Assembly: GCA_963169195.1 (NCBI GenBank)
Contig: CAUJDN010000041.1
Span: 34,092-98,091, forward strand
Reading direction: 5' to 3'
DNA length: 64,000 bases
Source of the DNA: Acidobacteriota bacterium
GTDB lineage: Bacteria > Acidobacteriota > Vicinamibacteria > Vicinamibacterales > UBA2999
Part shown: piece after piece, positions 51,068 to 60,967 of the stretch
Layout of the letters: each line of letters opens with the position of its first letter
Numbering within the stretch: the stretch's first letter is position 1
Position numbers and translations under genes: made by a program
The notes under the pieces: generated by a model
The model's input: the letters and a program-made list of their open reading frames with translations, nothing else
Database searches by the model: none
Told to the model about the DNA's origin: nothing

Positions 51068-51910
51068 GTGCCTGTCGCCGCTCCCGCGGACAAGCGCTTC
51101 CGTCGATCGCACGTCAAGCCGTCCGGCCGGCGCAGCGCGCGCCTGCGGCACGCCTGGCTGGCCGTCCGCGTCGTCGCGCTGGCGGTCGTGGGGGCCTACG
51201 CCGCCTGGCGGGGGGTCTCGCTGGTGTCCGGCTCGCCGGCGCTTCGGGTGGCGCACGTCGCGGTGGAGGGTCACGAGCGCCTGTCCGCCGGGGAAGTGCT
51301 CGCGCTCGTCGAGGGCCTGCGTGGCCGCCACATCATCGGCCTCGACCTGGACGAGTGGCGGGATCGGCTGCGCTCGTCGCCCTGGGTGGAGGACGCGGCG
51401 CTCCGGCGCGTGTTGCCCTCCACGGTGGAGGTCACGGTGCGCGAGCGGCGGCCCATCGCCATCGGCCGCCTGGGCAGCGCGCTCTACCTGGTCGACGCGC
51501 GCGGCGTGGTGCTGGACGAGTACGGCCCCGCCTACGCCGACGTCGACCTGCCCATCGTGGACGGGCTGGCCGCGCCGAAGGGCCACGACGGGCTGGTCGA
51601 CGAGGTGCGTGCCGCCCTGGCGGCGCGGGTCATCGCGGCGCTCGGCGGGCAGCCGGATCTGGCCCGCCGCGTGTCGCAGATCGACGTCAGCGACGCGCAC
51701 GACGCGGTCGTGATGCTCGAGGGCGATCGCGCGCTGCTGCACGTGGGCGAGGAGGACTTCGTCGAGCGGCTGCAGCAGTACCTGGAACTCGGCGACGCGC
51801 TTCGCGAGCGCGTCGCCGACATCGATTACGTGGACCTGCGGTTCGCGGAGCGGCTGTACGTCCGGCCGGCGAAGGGCGCGGCCACCGCGCCCGCGTCGGC
51901 GCGTCGGTAG
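51068..51910 (+). CDS. ftsQ: Cell division protein FtsQ
   Basis: The 280-residue bitopic protein has a basic cytoplasmic N-terminus, a single membrane helix (VRVVALAVVGAYAAWRGVSL), a POTRA domain (LRVAHVAVEGHERLSAGEVL onward, residues about 58-130) and the FtsQ beta domain (LYLVDARGVVLDEYGP, YVDLRFAERLYVRP). It links the early and late divisome through FtsB and FtsL. In many bacteria murB and ddl lie between murC and ftsQ; here ftsQ follows murC after three bases. The GTG start at 51068 matches the strong coding signal. Confidence 0.9.
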   Translation: MPVAAPADKRFRRSHVKPSGRRSARLRHAWLAVRVVALAVVGAYAAWRGVSLVSGSPALRVAHVAVEGHERLSAGEVLALVEGLRGRHIIGLDLDEWRDRLRSSPWVEDAALRRVLPSTVEVTVRERRPIAIGRLGSALYLVDARGVVLDEYGPAYADVDLPIVDGLAAPKGHDGLVDEVRAALAARVIAALGGQPDLARRVSQIDVSDAHDAVVMLEGDRALLHVGEEDFVERLQQYLELGDALRERVADIDYVDLRFAERLYVRPAKGAATAPASARR

Positions 51911-51928
51911 GGATGGAACGGAGGCAAC

Positions 51929-53161
51929 GTGGCACAGCGTGATCGCTACGTGGTGGGACTGGACATCGGCACGTCCAAGGTGTGCACCGTCGTCGGCGAG
52001 ACCACCGACGAGGGCGGCCTCGACGTCATCGGCATCGGCTCGGCCGAGTCGAAGGGGCTGAAGCGCGGCGTCGTCGTCAATCTCGAGGCGGCCGTGGACT
52101 CGATCAAGAAGTCGATCGAGGAGGCCGAGCTCATGGCGGGCGTCGAGATCGGGTCGGTGCACCTCGGCATCAGCGGCCCGCACATCAAGGGCTTCAACAG
52201 CCGTGGCGTCGTCGCCGTGGCCGGGAAGAACCGCGAGGTGTCTCGCGACGACGTGCGGCGCGCCATCGACGCCGCGCGCGCCGTGTCGCTGCCGGCGGGA
52301 CGCGAGATCATCCACGTGCTGCCGCAGGACTTCGTCGTGGACGAGCAGGAGGGCATTGGCGCCCCCGTCGGGCTCACCGGTGCGCGCCTCGAGGTCAACG
52401 TCCACATCGTCACCGGCAGCCAGACCGCGACCCAGAACCTCGTCGCGTGCGTGAACCGCGCCGGCGTCGAGGTGAGCGACACGGTCATCAGCCAGCTGGC
52501 CGCGGCCGAGGCCGTGCTGACGCCCGACGAGAAGGAGCTGGGCGTCGCGCTGGTGGACATCGGCGGCGGCACGGCCGACCTCGCCATCTTCGAGCGCGGC
52601 AGCCTCTGGCACACGGCGGTCGTGGCCGTCGGCGGCGACCACTTCACCAACGACATCGCCGTCGGGTTGCGCACGCCGATCCCCGAGGCCGAGAAGGTGA
52701 AGCGGCGCGTCGGCTGCGCGCTGTCCGGCATGGTGGACGAGGACGAAACCATCGAGGTGGCCAGCGTGGGCGGCCGGCGCCCCCGCGTCATGGCGCGCCG
52801 CATCCTCTCCGACATCCTCCAGCCCAGGGCCGAGGAGCTGTTCCACCTCATCTGGGACGAGGTGAGCAAGGCCGGCTACGAGAAGTCGCTCAACTCGGGC
52901 CTCGTGCTCACCGGCGGCGGCGCCGTGCTCGAGGGCATGTCCGAGATCGCCGAGCAGATCTTCGACCTGCCCATCCGCCGGGGGGTCCCGGCCGGCGTGG
53001 GCGGCCTCGCCGACCACGTGGCGCATCCGGGCTACTCGACGGCAGTGGGCCTGGTGCGGTACGCGGAGCGACACCGGGCGCCGGCCGCCGCCGGCACGGG
53101 CGGCGGCGCGCTCACGCGTGTGATGGGGCGGTTGCGGACGGTGTTCAGGGAGTTCTTCTGA
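51929..53161 (+). CDS. ftsA: Cell division protein FtsA
   Basis: The 410-residue actin-like ATPase tethers FtsZ to the membrane. Phosphate-binding loops are VVGLDIGTSKVCTVVGE and VALVDIGGGTADLAIFERGS; the 1C domain includes GISGPHIKGFNSRGVVAVAG. LVLTGGGAVLEGMSEIAEQI is the adenosine motif. The extreme C-terminus (VMGRLRTVFREFF) is the amphipathic helix that inserts in the membrane. GGAGG precedes the GTG start. It is followed by ftsZ nine bases later. Confidence 0.95.
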   Translation: MAQRDRYVVGLDIGTSKVCTVVGETTDEGGLDVIGIGSAESKGLKRGVVVNLEAAVDSIKKSIEEAELMAGVEIGSVHLGISGPHIKGFNSRGVVAVAGKNREVSRDDVRRAIDAARAVSLPAGREIIHVLPQDFVVDEQEGIGAPVGLTGARLEVNVHIVTGSQTATQNLVACVNRAGVEVSDTVISQLAAAEAVLTPDEKELGVALVDIGGGTADLAIFERGSLWHTAVVAVGGDHFTNDIAVGLRTPIPEAEKVKRRVGCALSGMVDEDETIEVASVGGRRPRVMARRILSDILQPRAEELFHLIWDEVSKAGYEKSLNSGLVLTGGGAVLEGMSEIAEQIFDLPIRRGVPAGVGGLADHVAHPGYSTAVGLVRYAERHRAPAAAGTGGGALTRVMGRLRTVFREFF

Positions 53162-53170
53162 GGAGGCGCG

Positions 53171-54448
<1,278 letters not shown>

Positions 54449-54493
54449 CCTGCACCGGGGGGCCGGACAGGGCGGTGATACAGTAGAAACAGC

Positions 54494-54546
54494 CAGGGGA
54501 CCTGCGAGCTGCGGCGCCGGTTCAGCGCCAGCTCGATGGTCCCCTG
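54494..54546 (+). repeat. Hairpin directly upstream of the radical SAM gene
   Basis: CAGGGGACC (54494-54502) pairs with GGTCCCCTG (54538-54546), and inner segments CGAGCTG/CAGCTCG and GGCGC/GCGCC continue the stem around a small GGTTCA loop. It ends eight bases before the ATG at 54555. A GTGATACAGT element just upstream could be an extended -10, which would place the hairpin in the 5' leader. There is no T-run. Confidence 0.6.
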
Positions 54547-54554
54547 ATCTGTTG

Positions 54555-56297
54555 ATGAACCTCCGGCAGCAGCGCGACAACGCACAACGCACCCTCTCAC
54601 GCGAAGTGGGCTACATCGCCAAGCCGCACGCCAACCGGCTGCGGGTGGCCCTGGCATTCCCCAACACCTACTTCGTGGGCATGTCGAATCTCGGCTTCCA
54701 GACGCTCTACCGGCTCTTCAACCAGCGGCCCGACACGGTGTGCGAGCGCGTCCTGCTGCCCCCGAAGCAGGAGCTGGCAGCGCTGCTCGAGTCCGGTACG
54801 CGGCTGGTGACGATCGAGTCGCAGACGCCGGTCCGCGACTTCGACGTGCTCGCGTTCTCCGTGTCGTTCGAGTGGGACTACACGAACGTCCTGACGATGC
54901 TGCGCCTGTCCGGCCTGCCGCTGCGGGCGGCAGACCGCGACTACACCTATCCGCTGGTCGTCATCGGCGGCGCCGTGACGTTCGTGAATCCCGAGCCGCT
55001 GGCGCCGTTCGCGGACGTGATTGCCGCCGGCGAGGGCGAGGTACTGGTGCCCCGGCTCGTGGAGGCCTGCGGCACGCCGTCCCGCAGCGGGCTGCTGCGG
55101 CGCCTGTCCGGCGAGCGCGGCTTCTACGTGCCCTCGTTCTACGACGTGGAGTACGGCGCGGACGGCACGATCACGCGGTATGTCCCACGCGAGGGCACCG
55201 GCGCGCCGGCGACCGTGCGGAAGGCCGCGCTCAAGACGACCGAGGCGTGCGACCCGCCTGCGACCAGCATCTTCACACCCGACACCGAGTTCGGGTCGCG
55301 TTTCCTGGTGGAGGTGGTGCGCGGGTGCGCGAACCTCTGCCGTTTCTGCTGGGCCGGCTACAACTACCTGCCGGTGCGCGCGTTCCCGGCCGATCGCATC
55401 CTGCAGCTGGCGCGGGAGGCGCGCCCCCATGCCTCGCGCGCGGGCCTCGTGTCCATCGCCCTGTGCGATCACCCGGAGATCGAGCGCATCCTGCGCAGCC
55501 TGCAGGCGATGGGCTATTCCATCAGCCCCGCCTCGCTGCGGCTGGACGACCTCACGCCGACGATCGTGTCGTTGCTGAAGGACAGCGGCGAGCGAACGCT
55601 GACCATCGCCCCCGAAACCGGATCGGACCGCCTGCGGCGGGTCATCAACAAGACGATGACCAACGAGGAGATCCTCGCGGCGGCCGAGCTGATCTTCGAG
55701 AGCGGCATCGAGAACCTGAAGCTCTACTACATGGTCGGGCTCCCGACCGAGACGGACGAGGACCTGGTGGCCATCCGCGACCTCACCGTGCGGCTGCGGG
55801 ACGTGATGGTGAAGCATGCCCGGACGCGAGGCCGTCTCGGCCGCATCGTGGGCAGCGTGAACCCGCTGGTGCCCAAGCCCGGGACCGCGTACCAGTGGAC
55901 GGCCATGGAGCGGGCCGACGCCATCGAGCGGAAGATGAAGCGGTTGCGCACGCTGGTGTCCGGCCTCGACAACGTCTACTTCACCCTCAAGAGCGAGCGG
56001 CATTCCTACTACCAGGCGCTGCTGTCGCTGGGCGACCGCCGCCTTGCGCCCGCCCTCGAGCTGGCCGAGCGCAACGGCGGGCAATGGCGCCAGGCCGTGA
56101 GCGAGGCCGGGCTCGACGGCGACTTCTACATCCACCGCGATCGGTCGAAGGACGCGGTGCTGCCGTGGGACATCATCGACGGCGGCATGAAGGCAGCCTT
56201 CTTCCGGGCCGAGCTGGAGAAGGGCGCCCGCGCCGAGTGGACCCTGCCGCCGAAGCGCGCGAAGGACAACACTCGGCTGCTCACGCTGATCAGTTGA
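54555..56297 (+). CDS. B12-binding-type radical SAM protein (TIGR03960-like)
   Basis: The 580-residue protein has an N-terminal B12-binding-like Rossmann region (LRVALAFPNTYFVGMSNLGF, FDVLAFSVSFEWDYTNVL, YPLVVIGGAVTFVNPEPL). A radical SAM domain follows with the 4Fe-4S motif RGCANLCRFCWAG (Cys258, Cys262, Cys265), TLTIAPETGSDRLRRVINK and YYMVGLPTETDEDLVAIR. This order is that of the TIGR03960 family, often next to a TIGR03936 gene linked to queuosine-like or rRNA modification; that partner is not here. The ATG at 54555 fits. The reaction is not assigned. Confidence 0.9.
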   Translation: MNLRQQRDNAQRTLSREVGYIAKPHANRLRVALAFPNTYFVGMSNLGFQTLYRLFNQRPDTVCERVLLPPKQELAALLESGTRLVTIESQTPVRDFDVLAFSVSFEWDYTNVLTMLRLSGLPLRAADRDYTYPLVVIGGAVTFVNPEPLAPFADVIAAGEGEVLVPRLVEACGTPSRSGLLRRLSGERGFYVPSFYDVEYGADGTITRYVPREGTGAPATVRKAALKTTEACDPPATSIFTPDTEFGSRFLVEVVRGCANLCRFCWAGYNYLPVRAFPADRILQLAREARPHASRAGLVSIALCDHPEIERILRSLQAMGYSISPASLRLDDLTPTIVSLLKDSGERTLTIAPETGSDRLRRVINKTMTNEEILAAAELIFESGIENLKLYYMVGLPTETDEDLVAIRDLTVRLRDVMVKHARTRGRLGRIVGSVNPLVPKPGTAYQWTAMERADAIERKMKRLRTLVSGLDNVYFTLKSERHSYYQALLSLGDRRLAPALELAERNGGQWRQAVSEAGLDGDFYIHRDRSKDAVLPWDIIDGGMKAAFFRAELEKGARAEWTLPPKRAKDNTRLLTLIS

Positions 56298-56440
56298 GGG
56301 CATTGTTTTTCACCGGTGTCGTGAGCGCGCGGGGCGGCGGGCCGGTCGACGCCCCGCCGCTCCCCGGTTCCTCCGTATCCCCCGCGCGGCCGGGCACCTG
56401 TCGCCTACCGGCAACTGAGCACCCGCCGCCGGCCGGCCAG

Positions 56441-56743
56441 TCAACTGCTGACGGCCACCTGCGCCTCGAACTCCGCGTATGCGTGGAGGATGACGTCGCG
56501 CACGCGATCCTGGCTGCCCGAGTCGTCCATCGGGCGAAGCAGCGCGAAGGTCCGGCGCTCGCCGTTCACCGAGTAGGCCCGTGACGGAAAGGTGACGTTG
56601 CGCCCGGTGCCGGTGCGGCGCTCCCAGACCGCGAAGCCCACGAGCTTCATCCCCTGCAGGTCGCCCCCCTCGAAGTGCAGTTCGGCGTCGGCCAGCTTGC
56701 CGGCGGGGTTTCCCTTGTCGTTCGGTGTGATCTTGACCACCAT
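56441..56743 (-). CDS. Small conserved-looking protein resembling SpoVG
   Basis: The 100-residue protein starts VVKITPNDKGNPAGKLADAE and continues FEGGDLQGMKLVGFAVWERR, NVTFPSRAYSVNGERRTFAL and VRDVILHAYAEFEAQ. The order of a strand, a GFAVWE turn, an xVTFPSR strand and a C-terminal RVRDVILHAY helix recalls SpoVG, a small RNA/DNA-binding protein. I judge this by eye only. GGAGAG precedes the ATG. It is a single gene in a gap between the radical SAM gene and pgeF, transcribed against both. Confidence 0.6.
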   Translation of the reverse strand: MVVKITPNDKGNPAGKLADAELHFEGGDLQGMKLVGFAVWERRTGTGRNVTFPSRAYSVNGERRTFALLRPMDDSGSQDRVRDVILHAYAEFEAQVAVSS

Positions 56744-56887
56744 GATGCGGCTCTCCAGTCCGGCGCCGCGCGACGCGGCGCCCGTTAGCGTTCGTGACCG
56801 GGCCCTCGCGCGGGCCCACCGCTTCCCGCATCAAGAGCGGTACCAGCCTGAGGCGCCCGTTTTTCGGCGATCATGCGAGGAGACGTG

Positions 56888-57757
56888 ATGGGCGATGACA
56901 ACGGCGGTTTCCAGGCGACAGCGCCGCCCCCGGGGGAGCCTCCGGCGCCGGCTCCTGTATTTCGTTGGGCCCGCGAGACTTGGGGATACGTGCTGCGGTG
57001 CGTGCCGCTTGTCGGGAGCGCGCAACACGTGTTTACGTCCGCGCAACCGGCGTTACCGCTGGGCCCCGCCGATCGTGCGAGTCCGGGAGCCGCCGTCGCG
57101 CGCGACAGCGACGAGGCATGGGCGCTCGTGGCCTCGTCGGTCGGGGCGGCACCGGCGAAGGTCCGGCGCGTCCGGCAGGTACACGGAAACCTCGTCCGCG
57201 TGCTGGCACGGGATGCCGGGCGGGATGCGCGCCCGGATGCCAGGCCCGACGGCGATGCCCTGGTTTCCAACGCCTCCGGCCTGGTGCTGGCGGTGCTGGT
57301 GGCCGACTGCGTGCCCATTCTCATGGCCGATACGCGAAGCGGCGCGGCGGCGGCCGTCCACGCGGGATGGCGGGGCACGTGCGCGGGGATTGCCGCGGCG
57401 GCTGTCGCGCGCATGGCCGAATGCTTCGGGACGCGGCCCGCGGACCTGGTGGCGGCCATTGGCCCGAGCATCGGGCCGGACGACTACGAGATCGGGGAGG
57501 CCCTGCTGGCCGACTTCGCGGCGGCGGGACACGGCGAGGCCACCCGTGCGAGGTGGTTCCGCCGAGGTGGTCCGGGCGAGCGGTGGCACCTGGACCTCTG
57601 GCAGGCGAACCTGGATCAGCTCGTCGCCGCCGGCGTGCGCGCGGCGAACGTCCACGCGTGCGGGCTGAGCACGTTCCGCCACCCGGCGTGGCTGGAGTCC
57701 TACCGGCGGGACGGCGCGCGCGCGGGCCGCATGGCGGCGGCCATCATCGTGCCGTAG
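56888..57757 (+). CDS. pgeF: Peptidoglycan editing factor PgeF (YfiH, laccase domain)
   Basis: The 289-residue protein has the multicopper-oxidase-like cytochrome/laccase domain DUF152. Metal-binding residues are seen in VRRVRQVHGNLVRVLA (His), AVLVADCVPILMADT (Cys) and AAAVHAGWRGTCAGIAAAAV (His), and the family end has NVHACGLSTFRHPAWLESYR. PgeF removes misincorporated D-Ser-type residues from peptidoglycan precursors. An N-terminal region rich in Pro and Ala precedes the domain. I chose the ATG at 56888, preceded by GAGGAG. Its 3' end overlaps the RNase HI-like gene by 14 bases on the opposite strand. Confidence 0.9.
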   Translation: MGDDNGGFQATAPPPGEPPAPAPVFRWARETWGYVLRCVPLVGSAQHVFTSAQPALPLGPADRASPGAAVARDSDEAWALVASSVGAAPAKVRRVRQVHGNLVRVLARDAGRDARPDARPDGDALVSNASGLVLAVLVADCVPILMADTRSGAAAAVHAGWRGTCAGIAAAAVARMAECFGTRPADLVAAIGPSIGPDDYEIGEALLADFAAAGHGEATRARWFRRGGPGERWHLDLWQANLDQLVAAGVRAANVHACGLSTFRHPAWLESYRRDGARAGRMAAAIIVP

Positions 57758-58154
57758 CCCCGTTCAGGTCCATGCCGAGGTTCGACAACCGGTCGGCCTC
57801 CTTGTTCTGCTCGCGGCGCACGTGCTCGAAGCGCACGTGGCCGATGTGCATCACCAGCAGGCACGCCTGCTTGTAGAGCGGCAGCAGGCCCTCGTTCTTG
57901 ACGCGGTAGTTGCCGCGCATCTGCTCGATGAGCAGCTGCGAGTCGCCGCGCACGAGGAGCGAGTCCGCGCCGTGATCCACGGCCCACTGGAGGGCGGCGA
58001 TGAGGCCGTGGTACTCCGCGACGTTGTTGGTGGCGCGGCCGAGCGCGCCGTGCAGCTCCGCGAGGACGTCGCCCGCGTCACCCACGATGTAGGCGCCCCA
58101 TCCGGCGGGCCCGGGGTTGCCGCGGGCCCCCCCGTCGAAGTAGGCGGTGATCAC
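57744..58154 (-). CDS. RNase HI-like protein (single-domain ribonuclease H)
   Basis: The 136-residue protein is an RNase HI-type domain with all four catalytic carboxylates visible: Asp in AYFDGGARGNPGPAGWG, Glu in TNNVAEYHGLI, Asp in LVRGDSQLLIEQM and Asp in NKEADRLSNLGM. It cleaves the RNA strand of RNA-DNA hybrids. The basic handle region is absent, as in the type common in Gram-positives and Acidobacteria. It overlaps the zinc-ribbon gene by four bases, so the two form an operon. The start is GTG at 58154, and the 3' end converges on pgeF with a 14-base overlap. Confidence 0.9.
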   Translation of the reverse strand: MITAYFDGGARGNPGPAGWGAYIVGDAGDVLAELHGALGRATNNVAEYHGLIAALQWAVDHGADSLLVRGDSQLLIEQMRGNYRVKNEGLLPLYKQACLLVMHIGHVRFEHVRREQNKEADRLSNLGMDLNGATAR

Positions 58155-58921
58155 GAGTGGCCGGAGGCGGCCGGCGACTGGGGGGCGCTGGTCGTGGACG
58201 CGTGCTCGCCGGGCTCCGGCGGCACGAAGTAGAGAATGCGCTGGCACGAGTCGCACTGGACGATATCGTCGTTCCGGACGACGGACTGGAAGACCATCGG
58301 GCGCAGCCGCACCTGGCACACCACGCAGCGCTCCTTCTCGGCCCGGGCCATGGCCTGGCCGTTGCGGGCCCGCGCGACCTTCTCGAAGGTGGACACGAGC
58401 CGTGGGCTGATCTGCCCGACCAGGGCCGCCCGTTCGATGGCCAGGGCCTTCAGGGCGTCCTCGCCTGCGGCGCGCTCGGCCTCGATGGCCCTGCGCTCGG
58501 CGGCGATGGCCCCTTCGGCGGCTTTCAGGTGGGCCTCCGCGGCCTTCAGCGCGGCCGCGAGCTCGTCGGCGCGCATCATGATTTCCAGCGTGCGGCTCTC
58601 GAACTGGTCGATCTCGGCCTTCACCGCCGCCATCTGGTGCTGCATGGCATGGAACTCGGTGTTGGTCTTCACGGCCATCGACTGTTCCTTGTACTTCTCG
58701 AGCCGCTGCTGCGAGGCGAGCAGGTCCTTGTCCGCGGTCCGCCTGGCCGCCTGGTTGTCGGCGGCGGCCGCCTTGGCGGCCTCCAGGCCGGCCCGCGCGT
58801 CGGCGAGCTTGGCGTCGAGCGCCGCGATGCGCTCGGGGGCCGCCGCGACGACGCGCCGGGCCGCGCCGGTGCGCGTTTCGATGTCTTGGAGGTGAATGAG
58901 GCGCTCGAGGTCGGGCAGCAT
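58151..58921 (-). CDS. C4-type zinc ribbon coiled-coil protein (DUF164 family)
   Basis: The 256-residue protein has a long alpha-helical coiled coil (residues about 1-175, rich in Ala, Glu and Lys) and a C-terminal zinc ribbon (RCVVCQVRLRPMVFQSVV, then QCDSCQRILYFVPPE). This is the layout of the DUF164/zf-RING_7 family, whose members commonly lie next to RNase H-type genes. It may act as a nucleic-acid-binding partner. A Ser/Thr-rich tail follows. It overlaps the RNase HI-like gene by four bases. A tRNA terminator lies directly upstream. Confidence 0.88.
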   Translation of the reverse strand: MLPDLERLIHLQDIETRTGAARRVVAAAPERIAALDAKLADARAGLEAAKAAAADNQAARRTADKDLLASQQRLEKYKEQSMAVKTNTEFHAMQHQMAAVKAEIDQFESRTLEIMMRADELAAALKAAEAHLKAAEGAIAAERRAIEAERAAGEDALKALAIERAALVGQISPRLVSTFEKVARARNGQAMARAEKERCVVCQVRLRPMVFQSVVRNDDIVQCDSCQRILYFVPPEPGEHASTTSAPQSPAASGHS

Positions 58922-58947
58922 GCGGGAATCTGGTCAGAGTGTAGTGC

Positions 58948-58978
58948 AAAAAGGGCGGCCCGCCCGCGGCCGCCGCCC
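58948..58978 (-). terminator. Rho-independent terminator of the tRNA gene
   Basis: On the minus strand GGGCGGC-N12-GCCGCCC forms a GC stem followed by TTTTT (58952-58948). It lies about 90 bases downstream of the tRNA, and the intervening sequence is a GAAGTGAGAA-type repeat. Confidence 0.75.
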
Positions 58979-58989
58979 GAGCGGCACCC

Positions 58990-59062
58990 GCCTCACTTCC
59001 GCCTTCGCACTTCCCACTCCCGACTTCTCACGTCGGACTTCTCGCTTCTCACTTCCGCGAAG
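58990..59062. repeat. Low-complexity ACTTCC/CTTCTCAC repeat
   Basis: Short units such as CACTTCC, GCACTTCCCACTCCCGACTT, CTTCTCACG and CTTCTCACTTCC are strung together here. The 16-mer ACTTCCCACTCCCGAC (59009-59024) is identical to 16680-16695. The tract lies in the transcribed region between the tRNA and its terminator. Confidence 0.65.
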
Positions 59063-59068
59063 GGGGAA

Positions 59069-59141
59069 TGGGCCCACCTGGATTCGAACCAGGGACCAAC
59101 CAGTTATGAGCCGGCCGCTCTAACCGCTGAGCTATGGGCCC
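59069..59141 (-). tRNA. tRNA with CAU anticodon, probably tRNA-Ile2 (lysidine type)
   Basis: The 73-base minus-strand gene folds as GGGCCCA acceptor, TA, D-arm GCTCAGCGGTTAGAGC, anticodon arm GCCGG-CTCATAA-CTGGT and T-arm CCTGGTTCGAATCCAGG. It then closes with TGGGCCC plus discriminator A. The anticodon CAT is at 59108-59106. The body, especially the TTGGTC after the anticodon stem and the D-arm, resembles tRNA-Ile(CAU), whose C34 becomes lysidine, more than elongator tRNA-Met. CCA is not encoded. A terminator follows. Confidence 0.85.
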
Positions 59142-59163
59142 GCCTTCGCTGCGTCGCCGCCAC

Positions 59164-59179
59164 GGCGGGCACGCCCGCC
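59164..59179. repeat. Small hairpin between rpoD and the tRNA
   Basis: GGCGGGC-AC-GCCCGCC forms a 7-bp stem with a two-base loop 22 bases from the tRNA 5' end. It may be a processing or termination signal for rpoD. No T-run follows. Confidence 0.45.
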
Positions 59180-59188
59180 GGAGGTGGC

Positions 59189-60952
<1,764 letters not shown>

Positions 60953-60967
60953 GTATTGTAGCCCGGA

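Noticed and set aside
59069..59141. Elongator tRNA-Met
   Set aside because: The anticodon is CAT, but the TTGGTC after the anticodon stem and the D-arm fit tRNA-Ile2 better. Not fully excluded.
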